This document shows, in pieces, positions 1 through 7,633 of a stretch of 29,453 bases of DNA. This DNA comes from Burkholderia sp. Lineage in GTDB: Bacteria > Pseudomonadota > Gammaproteobacteria > Burkholderiales > Burkholderiaceae. Numbering within the stretch: the first letter of the stretch is position 1; the number at the start of each line of letters is the position of its first letter. The notes below the pieces were generated by a model, which made no database searches, was not told where the DNA came from, and saw only the letters and a list, made by a program, of their open reading frames with translations. The stretch is taken from the NCBI GenBank assembly GCA_030151225.1, contig JASLEG010000194.1:1-29453 (forward strand), written 5' to 3'. A program made the position numbers and the translations under genes.

Positions 1-231
1 GCATGAACGGCGGCAGGCACTGGCCCGCGAAGATCGCCACCGCCAGATTGCCGAGCGCGCGGCCGCCGCTGCTCGGGGCTCGCGTCCACCGTCAGGTGAT
101 TGACGGGCGGGATCGACGGGCCGAAGCCGGCGCCGAGTGCCAGCGCGCCGGCCACGAACAGCGGCAGCGCATCGGCGAGCGCGAACATCGCGTGCGCGAG
201 CGCGTAGGCAACGAAGGCCGCCGCCAGCGCC
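1..231 (-). pseudogene. Fragment of an MFS-family transporter, frameshifted
   Basis: Read on the minus strand from about 231, the DNA encodes an Ala/Leu-rich membrane-type stretch (ALAHAMFALADALPLFVAGA) followed by GFGPSIPPVNHLTV and SPEQR. The sequence then continues in another frame as RALGNLAVAIFAGQCLPPFM, which matches the usual MFS pattern of an RG-R-LG turn followed by a helix containing FxGQ. The change of frame falls near position 50-60 in a run of cgg/gcc bases. The fragment runs off the left edge, so the missing part may lie outside. Its 5' side overlaps the remnant of an IclR regulator on the other strand. I see it as a decayed transporter of the drug/sugar efflux type; the substrate cannot be told. 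Confidence 0.6.
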
Positions 232-690
232 GGCTTGCCGCGCACCACCGTGCACCACATCGTGGCCGTGGCGCGCCCGCACGTCGAGGCGCTCGGCCGG
301 CGCACGCTCGAGACCGTCGACCTGTGCCAGCATCGCGGGCAGTACGCGATCAGCGTCGATCGATGCATGTCGAATCAGGAGTTGCGCGTGGTGTCGCCGG
401 TGGGCACGGCGTTTCCCGCGCATGGCACGGCACACGGCAAGGCGCTGCTCGCGGCACTCGCGACGGTGCGCAAGGCCGGCCATGCCACCGATCTGCAGGA
501 ACATGCCGAGGGCGTGTGCGGCATCGGCGTGGCGCCGCGCACCGGGCTGCCCGACGACACGCGATCGCGATCGCGGTGCCCGCGCTGCGCTTCGGGCGCA
601 AGCGCGAGAGCCTGCTGGCGGCGCTGCTGCAATGCAAGTCGGAGATCGAGGCGACCCTACACGCGGCGTCGCCGCGCGGATCGCGATCCG
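208..690 (+). pseudogene. Remnant of an IclR-family transcriptional regulator
   Basis: The plus frame opens after a TAG at 205-207 and reads AGLPRTTVHHIV, the end of an IclR winged helix-turn-helix. It passes almost directly into effector-domain sequence (ARPHVEALGRRTLETVDL, then SPVGTAFPAHGTAHGKALLA), so the linker between the two domains, roughly 50 residues in intact family members, is missing. After GVAPRTG near 548 the frame changes: the next IclR-like piece, AIAIAVPALRFGRKRESLLA, is in the third frame. The protein is therefore broken by at least one internal deletion and one frameshift and has no proper start. IclR proteins often sit beside the transporter or catabolic genes they control, which fits the adjoining MFS remnant. 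Confidence 0.75.
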
Positions 691-747
691 CGTTTGCACC
701 GTGGCCGGCTCCGGCGCGGCCGGCCCGTTTCTGGCACACTCGCGGGC

Positions 748-2505
748 ATGACATCCCGCCCGCCGCACTCGCAGAACGCCACAGCTTCTTCCGCCTCACC
801 TTCCGCCACCTTCCCCGATGCCGACGAACTCGCCATGCTGCGCGCCTGGTACGAGGGCATGCCGGTGCGCGAGGCCTGCGAGCGCTATCTGGCCGAGCGC
901 CTCGGCGACGGCCGTTCCGCACGCGGCGTGCTCGGCGCGGTGCGTCGCCGGCTCGCCGCCGTGGCCACGCGCGCGGGGCGCCGCGATCTGGCCGAGCTGC
1001 TCGCGCATCCGGCCGGCGAGCGCACGCGCCATGCACGCGCCGCGGCCGACGCGATCCACGTGCTGCGCCATGCACGGATGCCCGAACCGCAGGTGAGCGA
1101 TGCCGTCGACGACTGGCTGCCCGCGCGGGCCGTGGCCGCGCTGCACGCGCACGGCATCGCCACGCTGGCCGATCTCACGGTGCGGATTCCGCGTCGCCGC
1201 CAGTGGTGGAAGACGATCACGGGGCTCGGCCCGGCCGGCGCGCGTCGCATCGAGGCCTTCTTCCGCGCGCATCCGGCGCTGACCGAGCGCGCCCGCGCGC
1301 TGATCGCGGCGAATGCGCTCGAGGCATCGAGTGCGGCCGGGGCGATCGTGCCGTGGGAACAATTGCGCCTGCCGCACGAGGTGAACGGCTCGGCCGGCGC
1401 GTTCCGCGCACCGCGCGCCACCTGCACGCTCGATGCCGACAACGACTACTCCGCCGTCCAGGCGTGGCTCTCGCTGCACGAATCGGAGGCCACGCGCCGC
1501 ACCTATCGCAAGGAAGCCGAGCGGCTGATCCTGTGGGCGATCGTGGAGCGCGGCCGCGCGCTGTCCTCGCTGACCACCGAGGATGCGCTCGCGTATCGCG
1601 CCTTCCTGCGCAGCCCGCAGCCGGCCGAGCGCTGGACCGGGCCGATCCGCCCGCGCCGCGCGGCCGACTGGCGGCCGTTCACGGGCGGACTGTCGGCGCG
1701 CTCGGCCGCGCACGCGCTGTCGGTGCTCGGCGCGCTGTTCCGCTGGCTCGTCGAGCAGCGCTACCTGCTCGCGAATCCGTTCTCGGGCGTGAAGGTGCGC
1801 GGCGGCGCACGCGGTGCCGCGCTCGACGCGTCACGCGTGTTCAGCGACGGCGAATGGCAGATCCTGCGCGTGATCGCGGACGGCCTCGAATGGTCGGGCG
1901 GCTGGGAGCCGGCCGCGGCGCAGCGGCTGCGCTTCCTGCTCGACTTCTCGTATGCCACGGGCCTGCGCGCGAGCGAACTGGTGGGCCTGAAGTTCGGCGC
2001 GATCCGCAGCGACGCGCGCGACGATCGCTGGATCCACGTGGTGGGCAAGGGCGGCAAGGCCGCGCGCGTGGCCCTGCCGCCGCTCGCCTGGCAGGCGCTG
2101 GTGCGCCATGCCGGCGAGCGCGGCATGTCGGCCGTGGCCGCGCAGTGGCGGCCCGAGCTGCCGGTGATCGGCGCGCTGCACGGCGATGACGCCGCCGAAG
2201 GCGCGGTCGCGCATGCGGCCGGCATCAGCGGCGTGCGACTGTGGAAGGTGCTCAAGCGTTTCTTCATGCAGGTGGCGGACCAGCTCGCCGGCGATCATCC
2301 GCCGCTCGCCGACAAGCTGCGCCGCGCGAGCCCGCACTGGATGCGTCACACGCACGCCACCCATGCGCTCGCGCGCGGCGCCGAGCTGACCACCGTGCGC
2401 GACAACCTGCGTCACGCATCGATCTCCACCACCTCGATCTATCTGCACGGCGACGAGATCAAGCGCGCGCGGCAACTGGCCGATGCGTTCGGCGCGAAGC
2501 CGTGA
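748..2505 (+). CDS. Large tyrosine recombinase / phage-type integrase
   Basis: This 585-residue protein is a tyrosine-family site-specific recombinase. The catalytic residues are in place: R407 (in TGLRASEL), K434/K437 in the beta-hairpin (VVGKGGKAARV), H530-x-x-R533 (HWMRHTHATH), H556 (LRHASIST) and the nucleophile Y565 (SIYLHGDE). Residues about 225-370 form the SAM-like core-binding domain. The first 200 residues are an extra N-terminal region with a helix-hairpin-helix-like stretch (ITGLGPAGARRIEAFF, about 155-172), as in the long beta-proteobacterial integrases carrying the DUF3701 type of N-terminus. I chose ATG 748 because the frame upstream belongs to the IclR remnant. It is much longer than XerC/XerD (about 300 residues) and has no excisionase or recognisable attachment site beside it. 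It may act as a chromosomal recombinase rather than a prophage integrase. Confidence 0.9.
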   Translation: MTSRPPHSQNATASSASPSATFPDADELAMLRAWYEGMPVREACERYLAERLGDGRSARGVLGAVRRRLAAVATRAGRRDLAELLAHPAGERTRHARAAADAIHVLRHARMPEPQVSDAVDDWLPARAVAALHAHGIATLADLTVRIPRRRQWWKTITGLGPAGARRIEAFFRAHPALTERARALIAANALEASSAAGAIVPWEQLRLPHEVNGSAGAFRAPRATCTLDADNDYSAVQAWLSLHESEATRRTYRKEAERLILWAIVERGRALSSLTTEDALAYRAFLRSPQPAERWTGPIRPRRAADWRPFTGGLSARSAAHALSVLGALFRWLVEQRYLLANPFSGVKVRGGARGAALDASRVFSDGEWQILRVIADGLEWSGGWEPAAAQRLRFLLDFSYATGLRASELVGLKFGAIRSDARDDRWIHVVGKGGKAARVALPPLAWQALVRHAGERGMSAVAAQWRPELPVIGALHGDDAAEGAVAHAAGISGVRLWKVLKRFFMQVADQLAGDHPPLADKLRRASPHWMRHTHATHALARGAELTTVRDNLRHASISTTSIYLHGDEIKRARQLADAFGAKP

Positions 2506-2770
2506 TCGCCTATCGAGATGCATTCCGCCGTCGCGCCATGCGACGACGCGAACATGGTGACGAACCCGCCCCGTGTTTAGCTGTCTTCACCGCTCGTTTT
2601 GTCTTTTTCGTTATGGGCCGCCCGAGTAAAATGCGTCGCGAATTCCGCCGTTGTACGATGCCGTTGCCGCCGATCCGCGTGAGTGCCCCACGCGCACGGC
2701 CGACCGGATACGGGCGTGAAGGGCAGCGCATGCGCGCGGCCTTCATGCGAGCGGCGCCTTGAATGACACC

Positions 2771-3502
2771 ATGATGACAACGACAACACGTTCCTTCCGG
2801 GGAGCGCTCGCGCTGGCTTGCGCGAGCGCCATGGCCTGCCTCGCGCTGGCCGCACGCGGTGCCGATGCCGCATCCGCCGCGCCGACCATCGTGGTCGACA
2901 CCGGCCACACGCCCGCGCGCCCCGGTGCCACCGGCGCGAGCGGGCGCGTGGAATATCGCTACAACCTCGACCTGTCCGCCGCCGTGGCCGCCGATCTGGC
3001 CACGCACGGCGACCACGTGTTCCGCACCTCGGCCGACGGCCGCGAGATCGCGCTGGCCGCACGCGCCACGCAGCATCCCGATGCCGATCTGTTCGTGTCG
3101 ATCCATCACGATTCGATCCAGCAGCAGTATCTCGATGCGGGCCGGCAGCGCGACTTCCACGGCTACGCGATCTTCGTGTCGGAGCGCAATCCGCATTACG
3201 CGGCCAGCCTGCGCTGCGCCAGGGCAGTGGGCGAGCAGATGCTCGCGGCCGGCGAGACGCCGTCGCTGTATCACGCCGAGCCGATCCGCGGCGAGAATCG
3301 CCCCTTGCTCGACCGCCGGCTCGGCATCCATCGCTACGACGATCTGATGGTGCTGCACACCGCGCCGATGCCGGCGTTGCTGATCGAGGCCGGCGTGATC
3401 GTGAATCCCGACGAGGAAGCCCGGCTCGCGCGTCCCGACACGATCCGGCGCCTCGCGGCGGCGATTTCGGCGGGGCTGGAAACCTGCACCGACCCGTCGT
3501 GA
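2771..3502 (+). CDS. Secreted N-acetylmuramoyl-L-alanine amidase
   Basis: The 243-residue product has a signal peptide at its start (basic SFR, then a hydrophobic stretch to about residue 33). The rest is an Amidase_3-type zinc amidase that cuts the bond between N-acetylmuramic acid and the L-Ala of the stem peptide in the periplasm. Probable zinc and catalytic residues are H46 (VVDTGHTP), E61 (GRVEYRYN), H112 (VSIHHDS) and the late glutamate E206 (LLIEAGVIVN). No separate peptidoglycan-binding or AMIN domain is present, unlike AmiC, so targeting is not obvious. The frame can also begin at TTG 2759, but ATG 2771 or 2774 gives a cleaner signal peptide; no strong ribosome binding site is visible. 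It stands alone, with short intergenic gaps on both sides. Confidence 0.88.
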   Translation: MMTTTTRSFRGALALACASAMACLALAARGADAASAAPTIVVDTGHTPARPGATGASGRVEYRYNLDLSAAVAADLATHGDHVFRTSADGREIALAARATQHPDADLFVSIHHDSIQQQYLDAGRQRDFHGYAIFVSERNPHYAASLRCARAVGEQMLAAGETPSLYHAEPIRGENRPLLDRRLGIHRYDDLMVLHTAPMPALLIEAGVIVNPDEEARLARPDTIRRLAAAISAGLETCTDPS

Positions 3503-3535
3503 ATCCTGCGCGCGAGGCCGCTTGCCACACGCAAA

Positions 3536-3599
3536 CGATTTCGTGGAAATCGGTAACAAAAGTCAAGATTTCTGCACGAGCGAAAGCATCCGATTCGCT
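3536..3599. repeat. Two inverted repeats upstream of the PAS-EAL gene
   Basis: Two perfect inverted repeats lie in the AT-richer gap before the signalling gene. The first is CGATTTC (3536-3542) and GAAATCG (3546-3552) with spacer gtg. The second is AGCGAA (3579-3584) and TTCGCT (3594-3599) with a nine-base spacer. Neither has a T-tract, so they look more like protein binding sites than terminators. A TACTAT box at 3600-3605 could be a -10 element, but no matching -35 is evident. Confidence 0.35.
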
Positions 3600-3659
3600 T
3601 ACTATTTCAAGATTGCGGCCGCGGAATCCTCCGCTGCCGCGCCCTGACCGACCTCAACC

Positions 3660-5546
3660 ATGCATCGACCGGAGCCGCGCCTGACCGAACCGTTCGTGGC
3701 GCACGACGAGTTGCACGACGTCGCCGCGCCGCGCCCGGACGCCGTGCGCATCGAGCGCGCGATCGCGCAGACCGCTCAGGCGGTGTGTCTGTGCGCCGCC
3801 GACGGCACGCTGACGTGGACCAATCCCGCGTTCGAGCGGCTCACCGGCCGACGCGCCGGCGTGCCCGGCACCGTGTTGCGCCTGCAGTCGATGCTGGCCG
3901 CGCCCGGCGATGCGTGGGCGGCGCCGAGCGTCGATGCGCTCGCGCGCGGCGATGCCGTCTGGCTGCTGCAGCGGCCCGGTGGCGACGGTGTGCCGGTGCG
4001 GCTCGTGTTGTCGGCGTTGCATGGCGACGAGGCAAATGGTGTCGCGAACGGCGTGAACGGAACGCATGGTGCGAACGGGGAGAATGGCGTGAACGGCGCC
4101 GGGCATCACGGGACAAACGGCAAGGCCAACGGCGCAGCCCGCGCCCATCTGTCCGAAGCGATCGACATCGGCGCGGCCGCCGCACGCGCATCGGCCGGCA
4201 AGTGCGACGCATGGATCGCGTTCATGAGCCGCGCCAACAACGATCCGCCGAGCGGCGGCGAGCTCTGGTACGCGGCCAACTACGACGGCACCACGCGCCT
4301 GCCGAACCGCAAGCTGTTCGCCGAGCGCCTCGACCTGCGCATCGCGCGGGCGCGCGCCACCGAAGGCTGCTTCAGCGTCGTGCTCGTGGAGATCGGCGGG
4401 CTCACCACCATCCGCAACGCGCTCGGCCTGCCCGGCGTGGAGCTGGCCGTCGGCGTGACCGGCGAGCGCCTGCGCACCAAGGTGCCGCATCTGTACGGTG
4501 TGGCCAGCATGGGCGACGGCAAGTTCGCACTGCTTTGCGACGAGTCCGAGCCCGTGGTGCGCCGCCTGGTGGATACCGTGGTGGCCTGCGCATGCGAGCC
4601 GATCGAGTTCGCCGGCGCCGCGCTGACGGTCACGGCCAACGCCGGCATCGCCGCGTATCCCGATCACGGCGAGGACACCGACACGCTGGTGCGCCGCGCC
4701 AACGTGGCGCTGTCCAGCGCGATCGACGCCGGCGACGGCATCGTGGTGCCGTTCGCGAGCGCGCTCGACGTGCGCGCCACGCGCCGCTTCGAGCTCGAGG
4801 CGGCGCTCTCGCGCGGCATCGAGCGCCAGCAGTTCTGGCTCGCGTATCAGCCGCAGGTCACGCTCGAGACGGGCCGCATCGCCCAGGTGGAGGCGCTGCT
4901 GCGCTGGAAGCATCCGCGCACCGGCGAGGTGAGCCCGGCCGAATTCATTCCGATCGCCGAGGAGAGCGGGCTGATCGACCGGATCGGCGAATGGGCGATC
5001 CGCACCGCGTGCCGCGAGATCGGCCGCCTGCATCGCGATCGCGACGATGCCCCGCGCGTGTGCGTGAACGTCTCGCCGCAGCAGTTCCGTCGCGGCAATC
5101 TGCTGTCGATCATCGAGCAGGCGCTCGACGAGAGCGGGCTCGCGCCGCACAACCTCGAGGTGGAGATCACCGAGGGCGTGCTGTTCGGCGACACCGAGGC
5201 CGCGCTCGATACCGTCTCGTCGATCCGCCAGCTCGGCGTGGAAGTGGCCGTGGACGATTTCGGCACCGGCTATTCGAGCCTGTCCTATCTCACGCGCTTT
5301 CCCGTCAACCGCGTGAAGATCGACCGCGCGTTCGTCTCGCCGCTGCCGAGCGATGCGCGCAGCGCCGAACTGGTGGCCGCCATCATCGCGATGGCGCACG
5401 CGCTGAAGATGCGCGTGACGGCCGAGGGCGTGGAGACCATCGAGCAGGCGAGCCAGCTGCTCGCGATGGGTTGCGACGAGGCGCAGGGCTTCTGGTATGC
5501 GCGGCCGCACGCGTTGGCGTCGCTGCGCACGCTGATCGGCATGTAG
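3660..5546 (+). CDS. PAS - degenerate GGDEF - EAL cyclic-di-GMP signalling protein
   Basis: The 628-residue protein is cytoplasmic, with no membrane segment. An N-terminal PAS-like sensor (about residues 30-120, TWTNPAFERLTGRR) is followed by an Asn-Gly-rich linker (about 122-158). A GGDEF-fold domain comes next (about 230-375), and then an EAL domain (about 390-625). The GGDEF signature is replaced by MGDGKF at residues 284-289, so it should not make cyclic-di-GMP; degenerate domains of this kind may bind GTP or act as regulators. The EAL domain looks active: E411-A-L in VEALLRWKHP, EITEG, DDFGTGYSSL, VKIDR, VTAEGVET and the closing QGFWYARP. The likely net activity is cyclic-di-GMP phosphodiesterase controlled by the PAS input. 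No clear ribosome binding site precedes ATG 3660. The small membrane protein begins ten bases after the stop. Confidence 0.9.
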   Translation: MHRPEPRLTEPFVAHDELHDVAAPRPDAVRIERAIAQTAQAVCLCAADGTLTWTNPAFERLTGRRAGVPGTVLRLQSMLAAPGDAWAAPSVDALARGDAVWLLQRPGGDGVPVRLVLSALHGDEANGVANGVNGTHGANGENGVNGAGHHGTNGKANGAARAHLSEAIDIGAAAARASAGKCDAWIAFMSRANNDPPSGGELWYAANYDGTTRLPNRKLFAERLDLRIARARATEGCFSVVLVEIGGLTTIRNALGLPGVELAVGVTGERLRTKVPHLYGVASMGDGKFALLCDESEPVVRRLVDTVVACACEPIEFAGAALTVTANAGIAAYPDHGEDTDTLVRRANVALSSAIDAGDGIVVPFASALDVRATRRFELEAALSRGIERQQFWLAYQPQVTLETGRIAQVEALLRWKHPRTGEVSPAEFIPIAEESGLIDRIGEWAIRTACREIGRLHRDRDDAPRVCVNVSPQQFRRGNLLSIIEQALDESGLAPHNLEVEITEGVLFGDTEAALDTVSSIRQLGVEVAVDDFGTGYSSLSYLTRFPVNRVKIDRAFVSPLPSDARSAELVAAIIAMAHALKMRVTAEGVETIEQASQLLAMGCDEAQGFWYARPHALASLRTLIGM

Positions 5547-5555
5547 GGGCGGGCG

Positions 5556-5915
5556 ATGCGCGCAGGCTTCGTGTCGCGCGGCGCGGCTGGGGCGATCGCG
5601 GTGGGGGCGGTGGGCAGTGTCGCCGCCGGCGGGCTGGCGATCGTGCTGTCGTGGCGGGAAGCCGGACGCCGGCTGCCGCTCGCGGACATCCTCGACATCG
5701 TGTTCTGCCGGCATCTGACCGATACCGCGCCGAGGTGCGCGCTGTTCTCGTTCGGGCTCGCGGGGGTGTTGCTGGGGGCAGCGATGTGGCACGGCCGTAG
5801 CCTGGGGCGATCGACGCGCCGGTGGTTGCCGATCGGCGCCGCCTTGCTGGCGCTGGCCGCACTTGCGGCGTTCTGCGTCGGGCTCGCGATCGAGTCGACG
5901 TATTCGGGCCCATGA
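5556..5915 (+). CDS. Small hypothetical membrane protein
   Basis: This 119-residue protein of unknown function has three likely membrane helices at about 10-32, 61-78 and 90-112. Two cysteines (C51, C61) lie in the loop after helix 1 and C107 in helix 3. Its ATG follows the stop of the PAS-EAL gene by nine bases, with a G-rich ribosome binding site (ggggcggg) between, so it is probably co-transcribed and translationally coupled. The pairing hints at a role linked to cyclic-di-GMP signalling, but that is inference from position only. I do not recognise a family. Confidence 0.65.
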   Translation: MRAGFVSRGAAGAIAVGAVGSVAAGGLAIVLSWREAGRRLPLADILDIVFCRHLTDTAPRCALFSFGLAGVLLGAAMWHGRSLGRSTRRWLPIGAALLALAALAAFCVGLAIESTYSGP

Positions 5916-5981
5916 ACGCCTTTCAGCGGCCCGTGCGAGCAGTCGCGGGCTCTCCCCAAACTTTCGGAATTTCCTGAGCCG

Positions 5982-6854
5982 ATGCGATCACGCCTTTGCC
6001 TGTCGTTACTCCTGCCGTTGTTCGTGCTCCTGATGCAACCCGCCAGCGCGCAGACCGACGACGGTGCTGCAACGGCACCGCGCGCCGAGATTCCGATCCA
6101 TCGGCGCATGCTGTCCAACGGTGAAACGCGGTTTTACGTCAAGGTGCAGGTCGGGGCGCACACGGCGATGGATGCGATGTTCGATACGGGGTCGACGGGG
6201 CTGAGAATCCTCGCGTCCGCGATCGACGCCGCCGACTACCGGGAATCGGGCTACGTGCGCGCCTACGGCTACGGTAGCGGCGTCGTGTATCGCGGGCCGC
6301 TCGCGGACACGACGATCTCCGTCGACACGGTGTCCTTGCCGAAGCCGATCCCGATCCAGGTGATTCGTGACGTGACCTGCAGCGCAGCCAAGCCGAATTG
6401 TCCGGCTGCGCGTGTGACGGCGGCGCAGTACCGAATCGGCGGTGACGGGTTGCCTGGCGAGGGTTTTCCGGCCATTTTCGGTGCGTCGCTGCGCTCGTCG
6501 GCCGCGCCGTCGGCGGCGAACAACCCGCTGGCGGCATACCCGGCGCAGCGCTGGATCGTGAGCTTGCCGCGGCCCGGTGACAGCGCGCCCGGCACGTTGA
6601 TCCTCAATCCTCGCGACGACGAGGTGGCGGCCTTTCGACCGGTGGCGTCGTTGTCGGCGGGGGCCGACGCGGGCGGTGACGCCGCGCCGGGCGTGCTGAT
6701 CGCCGCGTGCGTGGATCGCCCGCTGGACGAGCAGCGAGGCTGCCCGCCGATGATGCTGGACAGCGGGGCAGCGAACGGCATCGCGCCGTTCTATGCGTAT
6801 CGCGTGCTGTACGACCTGACCCGGCGCCGCATCGCGCTGCAGGCGAGGCGGTGA
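5982..6854 (+). CDS. Secreted pepsin-like aspartic protease homologue with a shortened C-terminal lobe
   Basis: The 290-residue protein starts with a signal peptide (MRSRLCLSLLLPLFVLLM, cleavage probably after QPASA, near residue 24). Residues 66-72 (MFDTGSTGLRI region, D68) match the first catalytic Asp-Thr-Gly-Ser loop of pepsin-like proteases. A second loop, MMLDSGAANG with D260, matches the second active-site Asp. The end (RVLYDLTRRRIALQ) resembles the closing beta-strand of pepsins. In pepsins about 110 residues follow the second Asp; here only 30 do, so the C-terminal lobe is strongly reduced. Cysteines at CSAAKPNC and in the ACVDRP...RGCPP stretch could form disulfides in the periplasm or outside. 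It could be a catalytically dead relative, a compact variant, or an unrelated family (such as the DUF3443 type) with the same motif. Confidence 0.6.
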   Translation: MRSRLCLSLLLPLFVLLMQPASAQTDDGAATAPRAEIPIHRRMLSNGETRFYVKVQVGAHTAMDAMFDTGSTGLRILASAIDAADYRESGYVRAYGYGSGVVYRGPLADTTISVDTVSLPKPIPIQVIRDVTCSAAKPNCPAARVTAAQYRIGGDGLPGEGFPAIFGASLRSSAAPSAANNPLAAYPAQRWIVSLPRPGDSAPGTLILNPRDDEVAAFRPVASLSAGADAGGDAAPGVLIAACVDRPLDEQRGCPPMMLDSGAANGIAPFYAYRVLYDLTRRRIALQARR

Positions 6855-6873
6855 CTCGCACCGGGTCGCACAA

Positions 6874-7536
6874 TCAGATCGCGCCCGGAGGCACATCCTC
6901 GAGCCGGAAGCATTCCGGCGGAATCGTCTCGCTGAACAGCAGTTCGGATACGGGAATCCTGCCGAGCACGTCTTCCTCCAGATTGTCGATGGGCTCGTGC
7001 GGCGCATTGATCGTGAAGAAGTAGCCGGTTTCCGGTCTCTTGATCAATACAGCGACGACGCTGTCCGTTTCTCTCGGCGCGTCGATGATGTCGAGCGCGC
7101 TTTCGATCAGCTGCGCGTGCTCGCCACGGCGCAGTCGTTCGAGTACGTCCGGATATCGGTTTGCAGCCAGATCCCGTAGCGCGGTCGCGCCTCGGAGCGC
7201 TTCCGATCCGTCGCGCGCATAGCCGAACGCAGCGAACCGATTCAAGGCGAAGGCAACCCCGTCGTTGCGCCAGGCGCCTTTGGCGAGCATGGTCGAGAGC
7301 ATGACGTCGGTGCCGTGGAAGTCACGAATATCCCGATCCTTGTCGACATCGTACGGCGGTGTCATGGCAGGTCCCAGCGAAGCCCACACCAGCCTGACGA
7401 AGTCCCGCAATGGCGGCAATGCATGATTGCCGGGCCTCAGTCCTTCATTTTCCAGAGTCTTGCGCGATACCTTGGTGCCATGAAACAGGCCGAAGCCGTT
7501 TTCCTGTGCGTCAATGAGTGCATCGATCCTTGCCAT
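6874..7536 (-). CDS. FHGT-motif protein, possibly of the ADP-ribosyltransferase fold
   Basis: I do not recognise a named family for this 220-residue protein. Several segments recall PARP/diphtheria-toxin-like ADP-ribosyltransferases. FHGT is at residues 18-21 (H19 in the position of the NAD-binding His), followed by a short helix and EGLRPG. GVAFALNRFAAFGYAR at about 93-108 resembles the usual 'VYLT...A..YA' strand-helix. E187/E188 sit before VLGRIPVSELLF, where the catalytic Glu would be. No signal peptide or membrane segment is present. I chose ATG 7536, preceded by ggggcgaga; the frame extends to 7719, but that part reads through the end of a broken LysR gene. The gene stands alone with its own promoter-like region and lies in locally rearranged DNA, which suits a recently acquired toxin or host-interaction gene. 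The fold assignment is tentative. Confidence 0.6.
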   Translation of the reverse strand: MARIDALIDAQENGFGLFHGTKVSRKTLENEGLRPGNHALPPLRDFVRLVWASLGPAMTPPYDVDKDRDIRDFHGTDVMLSTMLAKGAWRNDGVAFALNRFAAFGYARDGSEALRGATALRDLAANRYPDVLERLRRGEHAQLIESALDIIDAPRETDSVVAVLIKRPETGYFFTINAPHEPIDNLEEDVLGRIPVSELLFSETIPPECFRLEDVPPGAI

Positions 7537-7565
7537 GTTCTCGCCCCGTGTCGACATGTGCGGAA

Positions 7566-7595
7566 ATGATAAGCACGGCAATGACCACGAGTGAA
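7566..7595 (-). promoter_or_regulatory. Putative promoter of the FHGT gene
   Basis: On the minus strand a TTCACT box (complement of 7590-7595) is followed after 18 bases by TATCAT (complement of 7566-7571). This matches a sigma-70 promoter at four or five of six bases in each box. The start point would fall near 7559, leaving a leader of about 22 bases that contains the ribosome binding site before ATG 7536. Confidence 0.4.
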
Positions 7596-7601
7596 CGAAA
7601 G

Positions 7602-7627
7602 TACCGGCTGTCCGGTATTTTCCGGAC
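7602..7627. repeat. Overlapping CCGG inverted repeats upstream of the FHGT promoter
   Basis: Two inverted repeats share a central arm: TACCGG (7602-7607) with CCGGTA (7612-7617), and GTCCGG (7610-7615) with CCGGAC (7622-7627). This gives three CCGG cores spaced 8 and 10 bases apart, just upstream of the putative -35 box of the FHGT gene. It could be a regulator binding site, or two alternative hairpins. Confidence 0.35.
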
Positions 7628-7633
7628 CCAATC

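Noticed and set aside
4021..4140. Repeats that might suggest a CRISPR or DNA tandem array
   Set aside because: They are short, irregular and in frame, encoding the Asn-Gly linker.
3654..5792. 712-residue open frame antisense to the PAS-EAL gene
   Set aside because: Its protein is Arg/Ala/His-rich without any motif, and it lies opposite a gene with clear domains; high GC and codon bias explain it.
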